This document shows positions 61,562 to 64,000 of a DNA stretch of 64,000 bases, piece after piece. The position numbers were made by a program, and so were the translations under genes. This DNA is from Hymenobacter sp. UV11. Lineage in GTDB: Bacteria; Bacteroidota; Bacteroidia; Cytophagales; Hymenobacteraceae. The notes below the pieces were generated by a model, which did not search any database, was not told where the DNA came from, and worked only from the letters and a program-made list of their open reading frames with translations. Positions within the stretch are counted from its first letter, which is position 1; every line of letters begins with the position of its first letter. The stretch covers positions 81,191-145,190 of the forward strand of contig NZ_SRII01000013.1 of NCBI RefSeq assembly GCF_004684095.1, read 5' to 3'.

Positions 61562-62785
61562 ATGATACCCGTGCTGCCTTCGATAGCCCACGCCGAGCTA
61601 CTAACGGTATTCATGTTCCTGGGAGCCTTCGTCGGAACACTGGTCAGCCTCATCCTGGCGTTTGTTAACACTGTGCAGCGCCACGCCAACCGCCTGCTGA
61701 GCGTGTCGCTGTTCAGCGTGGCCCTGTTTGCCCTCACGAGCGCGCTACTCATCAATCACTCCATCTTCCTGGTGCCGCACCTGTTTCGGGTGAACATGCC
61801 GCTGCACTACCTGGTCGCGCCCTGCGCCTACCTCTACGTGCGCTCGGTGCTGTATCAGGAAATTCGGTTTCACCGCTTCGACTGGCTGCATTTCGTGCCC
61901 TTTGGCCTGCATTCCCTGGAGCTACTACCGTTTCTGCTACACGGGGCCGCCTTTAAAATCCACTACCTGCAACTGCTACTAGTCGATGTGGCGGGCGTTA
62001 CAAAGCAGCAGGAAGGGCTGCTGCCGGCCTACTACCACCCGGTACTCAAATTTGTGCTCGGCAATATCTATGTGCTGATGCAGTGGCGGTTGTTGTGGCA
62101 GTTCAGCCGCCAGGCCGCCCCTGCCAGCCGCTACGAAAACCAGGCGCTGCTGCGCTGGCTACGGCTTTTCACCCTGCTCAATACCCTGCTCTACCCGCCC
62201 GTGCTGCTGGCAATGGTGCTGCCCGTCAGCGGCACTTCCGCCACCATTTTTGCCGTGTGCGTGCTGGGTAGCTACCTGCTGCTCACGTCCACCTTGCTGT
62301 TCTTGCAGCCCCAGCTGCTGTACGGATTGTGCAGGGCGCCAGCAGCGGCCGCCGTGGCCGGGGCACCCGCGCTCCCCACGCCAGCCGCCGCCACCAGGCA
62401 GGAAGACCCCGCGCGAGCCTACTCGTTGAGCGAGGAGCGCAAGCAGGCGTACTGCGCTCTGCTTGAGGAGTTCATGCTGCAGCAGCCGTTTCGGCGCAAG
62501 GGATACAGTATCAAGGACCTGGCGGCCGAAACCACTATTCCGCCGCACCACGTCTCGGCCCTCATCAACCAGGAGTATCGGATGAACTTCAACGACTTTC
62601 TCAATCGCTACCGGGTCGAGTACATCAAGGCGCGCATGGGGCAGGTCGACTGGCGACACCTCACGCTGGAAGGCCTCGCCCTCGAAGCCGGCTTCAGCAA
62701 CCGCACCACCTTCTTTCGGGCTTTCGTTAAGCTCACCGGCTGCACGCCCACCGAGTACCTGGCCCAGGTTACGCCTTCGGCCTGA
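61562..62785 (+). CDS. Membrane-anchored AraC family transcriptional regulator
   Basis: The 407-residue protein starts at ATG 61562. The N-terminal ~250 residues contain about seven hydrophobic segments (LLTVFMFLGAFVGTLVSLIL, LLSVSLFSVALFALTSALL, LHYLVAPCAYLYVRSVL, LLALFTLL-type helices). A linker leads to a C-terminal AraC HTH (~300-405; YSIKDLAAETTIPPHHVSAL, LTLEGLALEAGFSNRTTFFR, LTGCTPTEYL). This 7TM-AraC layout is common in Bacteroidota. The ligand and targets are unknown. Confidence 0.9.
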   Translation: MIPVLPSIAHAELLTVFMFLGAFVGTLVSLILAFVNTVQRHANRLLSVSLFSVALFALTSALLINHSIFLVPHLFRVNMPLHYLVAPCAYLYVRSVLYQEIRFHRFDWLHFVPFGLHSLELLPFLLHGAAFKIHYLQLLLVDVAGVTKQQEGLLPAYYHPVLKFVLGNIYVLMQWRLLWQFSRQAAPASRYENQALLRWLRLFTLLNTLLYPPVLLAMVLPVSGTSATIFAVCVLGSYLLLTSTLLFLQPQLLYGLCRAPAAAAVAGAPALPTPAAATRQEDPARAYSLSEERKQAYCALLEEFMLQQPFRRKGYSIKDLAAETTIPPHHVSALINQEYRMNFNDFLNRYRVEYIKARMGQVDWRHLTLEGLALEAGFSNRTTFFRAFVKLTGCTPTEYLAQVTPSA

Positions 62786-62798
62786 AAATAAGCAGCTT

Positions 62799-62830
62799 GG
62801 CCAGCTGGCACCCCAGCGGCCGGCCTTTTT
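62799..62830 (+). terminator. Intrinsic terminator of the AraC gene
   Basis: GGCC-A-GCTGG (62799-62808) pairs with CCAGC-GGCC (62813-62821) with one bulged A, then GGCC and five T. Confidence 0.65.
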
Positions 62831-62935
62831 GTTGTTACATAATAGGAAGTGTAACACATCGGGGCCGTACGGGGCTTGCAAGCGGTCGGCGCGCCGTTTA
62901 CGTTTGCAACTGGTCTTTTAGGCAGACCGCTACGG

Positions 62936-63211
62936 ATGGAATCAGCGGATGAAACCAGGCGCACTCTCACGGCATTCAACCAGTTGCCGCCGCCCGCGCA
63001 GCTCACCTGCGTGTGGGAGCAAGGCTACTACCTGGCCGCCCGGCCAGACGGTGCGGCCGGCCTCGTGCGTATCTACCAGGTCGGGGCCTTTTTTGTAGAA
63101 ATTCACTTCCCTGCCTCCTCCGACTTCGTAGTGCTGCGCGCCTTTCGCGACCCCATGCATTTGCAGCCATACCTCGACCAGATTGACATCCAATCCTCGC
63201 TAGGCGACTAA
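62936..63211 (+). CDS. Small conserved hypothetical protein
   Basis: 91 residues from ATG 62936; a TTG 20 codons earlier is less likely. It reads as a compact alpha/beta protein (RTLTAFNQLPPPAQLTCVWE, GYYLAARPDGAAGLVRIYQV, FFVEIHFPASSDFVVLRAFR) ending YLDQIDIQSSLGD. It resembles short hypothetical proteins I associate with Hymenobacter; no function can be given. It follows the AraC regulator and its terminator. Confidence 0.65.
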   Translation: MESADETRRTLTAFNQLPPPAQLTCVWEQGYYLAARPDGAAGLVRIYQVGAFFVEIHFPASSDFVVLRAFRDPMHLQPYLDQIDIQSSLGD

Positions 63212-63272
63212 ACAGACCTCGGTTAGAAGCTCGGCACGAATGTTACCTGGCTGGCCTCCCTACCCCACCTAG

Positions 63273-63440
63273 TTTGCCAGCCGGCTCACCTACGCCTTCC
63301 ACAACCGGTACCTGCTGACGCTGACGGCCCGCGACGACGGCTCGTCGAAGCTGGCGGTGGGCAATAAATGCGCCGGTCGGCTGGCGGAGCCAGCCGACCG
63401 GCGCCCGTACCCGGACTTCCGGGTCGAACTCCTGGGGTAG
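63273..63440 (+). pseudogene. Fragment of a SusC-type TonB receptor
   Basis: In frame from 63273 the translation reads FASRLTYAFHNRYLLTLTAR, DDGSSKLAVGNKC, then unrelated residues to a stop at 63438-63440. The first ~33 residues match the conserved SusC block of the form GRINYxYxxRYLLTATLRADGSSRFGPGNRW. The same block is present in the intact SusC at 47017-50217. A TAG lies directly before the fragment, and homology stops at a perfect hairpin (63370-63404). Confidence 0.65.
63370..63404. repeat. 15-bp perfect hairpin inside the SusC remnant
   Basis: GCGCCGGTCGGCTGG (63370-63384) pairs exactly with 63390-63404 around a 5-nt loop. It marks the end of SusC homology and may be an inserted palindromic unit or break point. 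Confidence 0.7.
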
Positions 63441-63710
63441 GCGATAGCCTGGACAGACACTGAACCGCAGGCCTCCGCCTGTGCACGGAGCAATATAGGC
63501 GACCGATATCGAAGCTATACAGGCGACTAACCATAACCAGGGGACTCCGCTGAAACTGGTCAATACAGCACAGTAAGGCTTAAAGAGGGGGTAGGGAAAG
63601 TTTGGCGGCATGGCCCGCCCCGGCCAAGGTATCACCCGCTGTTTAGTTTGTTTGCGGGTGGCCTGGCCAGTTGCTGGCCGAAAGCGCACGGTTTGCTCAG
63701 CCACCTACTG

Positions 63711-64000
63711 CTACTCTTTATATAGTGTCCGTCGCTGTAGTAGCCGCTGAACTGATGAGGGAAAGAACAGCTTACCCCGCCGGGTGCGGTAGCCGCCTCC
63801 ATTCAACTCCTCAGCAATCTGCTGCAAGGTGTATCCCTGCGCCTGCAGTAGCCCCCCAAGCCGGGTAGCCTGCTGGTTCTGCTGATTGGTGCGGGCGTTG
63901 GCCTGCCGAATATTCCGGCTCTTTTCAATAGCAGCACGGGTTAAATTTTGGGGACTACCCAGCTGAGCACCGCGCGCCTTTTTGGCGGCGAGCGCCTCCG
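63711..64000 (-). CDS. C-terminal part of a serine recombinase/resolvase family protein (cut by window edge)
   Basis: The frame is open to the right edge and ends at TAG (63711-63713 on the complement). The 96 visible residues read ALAAKKARGAQLGSPQNLTR, RQANARTNQQNQQA, then YTLQQIAEELNGGGYRTRRG, then FFPSSVQRLLQRR. This is the end of a small serine recombinase: the long dimer helix exit AALAAxKARGxxLGxPxNLT and a helix-turn-helix for site binding. Such enzymes resolve plasmid multimers or act in transposons. The catalytic N-terminus lies outside the window. It supports a mobile or plasmid context. Confidence 0.82.
   Translation of the reverse strand, partial: EALAAKKARGAQLGSPQNLTRAAIEKSRNIRQANARTNQQNQQATRLGGLLQAQGYTLQQIAEELNGGGYRTRRGKLFFPSSVQRLLQRRTLYKE

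Noticed and set aside
63243..63704. 153-codon minus-strand frame
   Set aside because: It runs antisense to the SusC fragment and over the hairpin; the product has no recognisable feature.

Overview
The window looks like a piece of a large plasmid or secondary replicon from a GC-rich member of the Bacteroidota, most probably Hymenobacter or a close relative. Evidence: five secreted proteins end in type IX secretion (T9SS) C-terminal sorting domains; SusC/SusD and other TonB-dependent receptors are present; promoters and spacing lack strong Shine-Dalgarno signals; and the heptamer GGGGTAG/CTACCCC recurs very often on both strands. The genus assignment is inference, since no rRNA or tRNA gene was found.

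Layout. (1) 1-308: the end of a protein with an Hpt phosphotransfer domain, cut by the window edge. (2) 1.1-6.5 kb: a giant secreted repeat protein. (3) 6.5-10.5 kb: an AT-richer plasmid backbone, with a parA / small partner-protein operon, three long palindromic sites sharing the core TAACAATTGTTA around it, a Rep_3-type initiator gene, and at least nine iterons (CCCCAtttYTGTGGGG) in two clusters. (4) 10.6-33.2 kb: accessory genes: an FAD amine oxidase, T9SS-exported surface proteins with C-type lectin, IgGFc-binding-like, Ig-like and delta-60 repeat modules, a CE15 glucuronoyl esterase with nested and CBM3-like carbohydrate-binding modules, a TonB receptor with a lipoprotein partner, and an orphan AbiEi-like regulator. 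(5) 33.4-36.5 kb: a multi-PAS histidine kinase. (6) 37.2-51.6 kb: a polysaccharide utilization locus (PUL). A divergent LacI regulator is followed on the minus strand by SusC, SusD, GH2, a clan GH-A hydrolase, a CE6-like remnant, GH3, an SDR and mannonate dehydratase (UxuA). (7) 51.8-62.8 kb: a second PAS histidine kinase, a GH9 cellulase, a patatin/beta-barrel protein, a type-B carboxylesterase, and a membrane-anchored AraC regulator with small hypotheticals. (8) 63.2-64.0 kb: a decayed SusC fragment and the C-terminus of a serine recombinase running off the right edge.

How the genes may work together (inference). GH9, the CBM3-bearing CE15, GH3, GH2 and UxuA plus the SDR fit breakdown of plant cell wall material that carries glucuronic acid. 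CE15 would cut lignin-glucuronate esters, GH9 would cut glucan, GH2/GH3/GH-A would trim oligosaccharides brought in through SusCD, and SDR/UxuA would convert fructuronate to mannonate and then to 2-keto-3-deoxygluconate. No uronate isomerase or KDG kinase/aldolase lies in the window. The secreted lectin and CBM proteins could hold cells to the substrate, but need the T9SS machinery encoded elsewhere.

The most unusual features are the set of 60- and 70-bp perfect palindromes around parA, two cases of a domain inserted inside another domain, an inverted repeat inserted in frame into a signal peptide region, and an amber codon inside another signal peptide.
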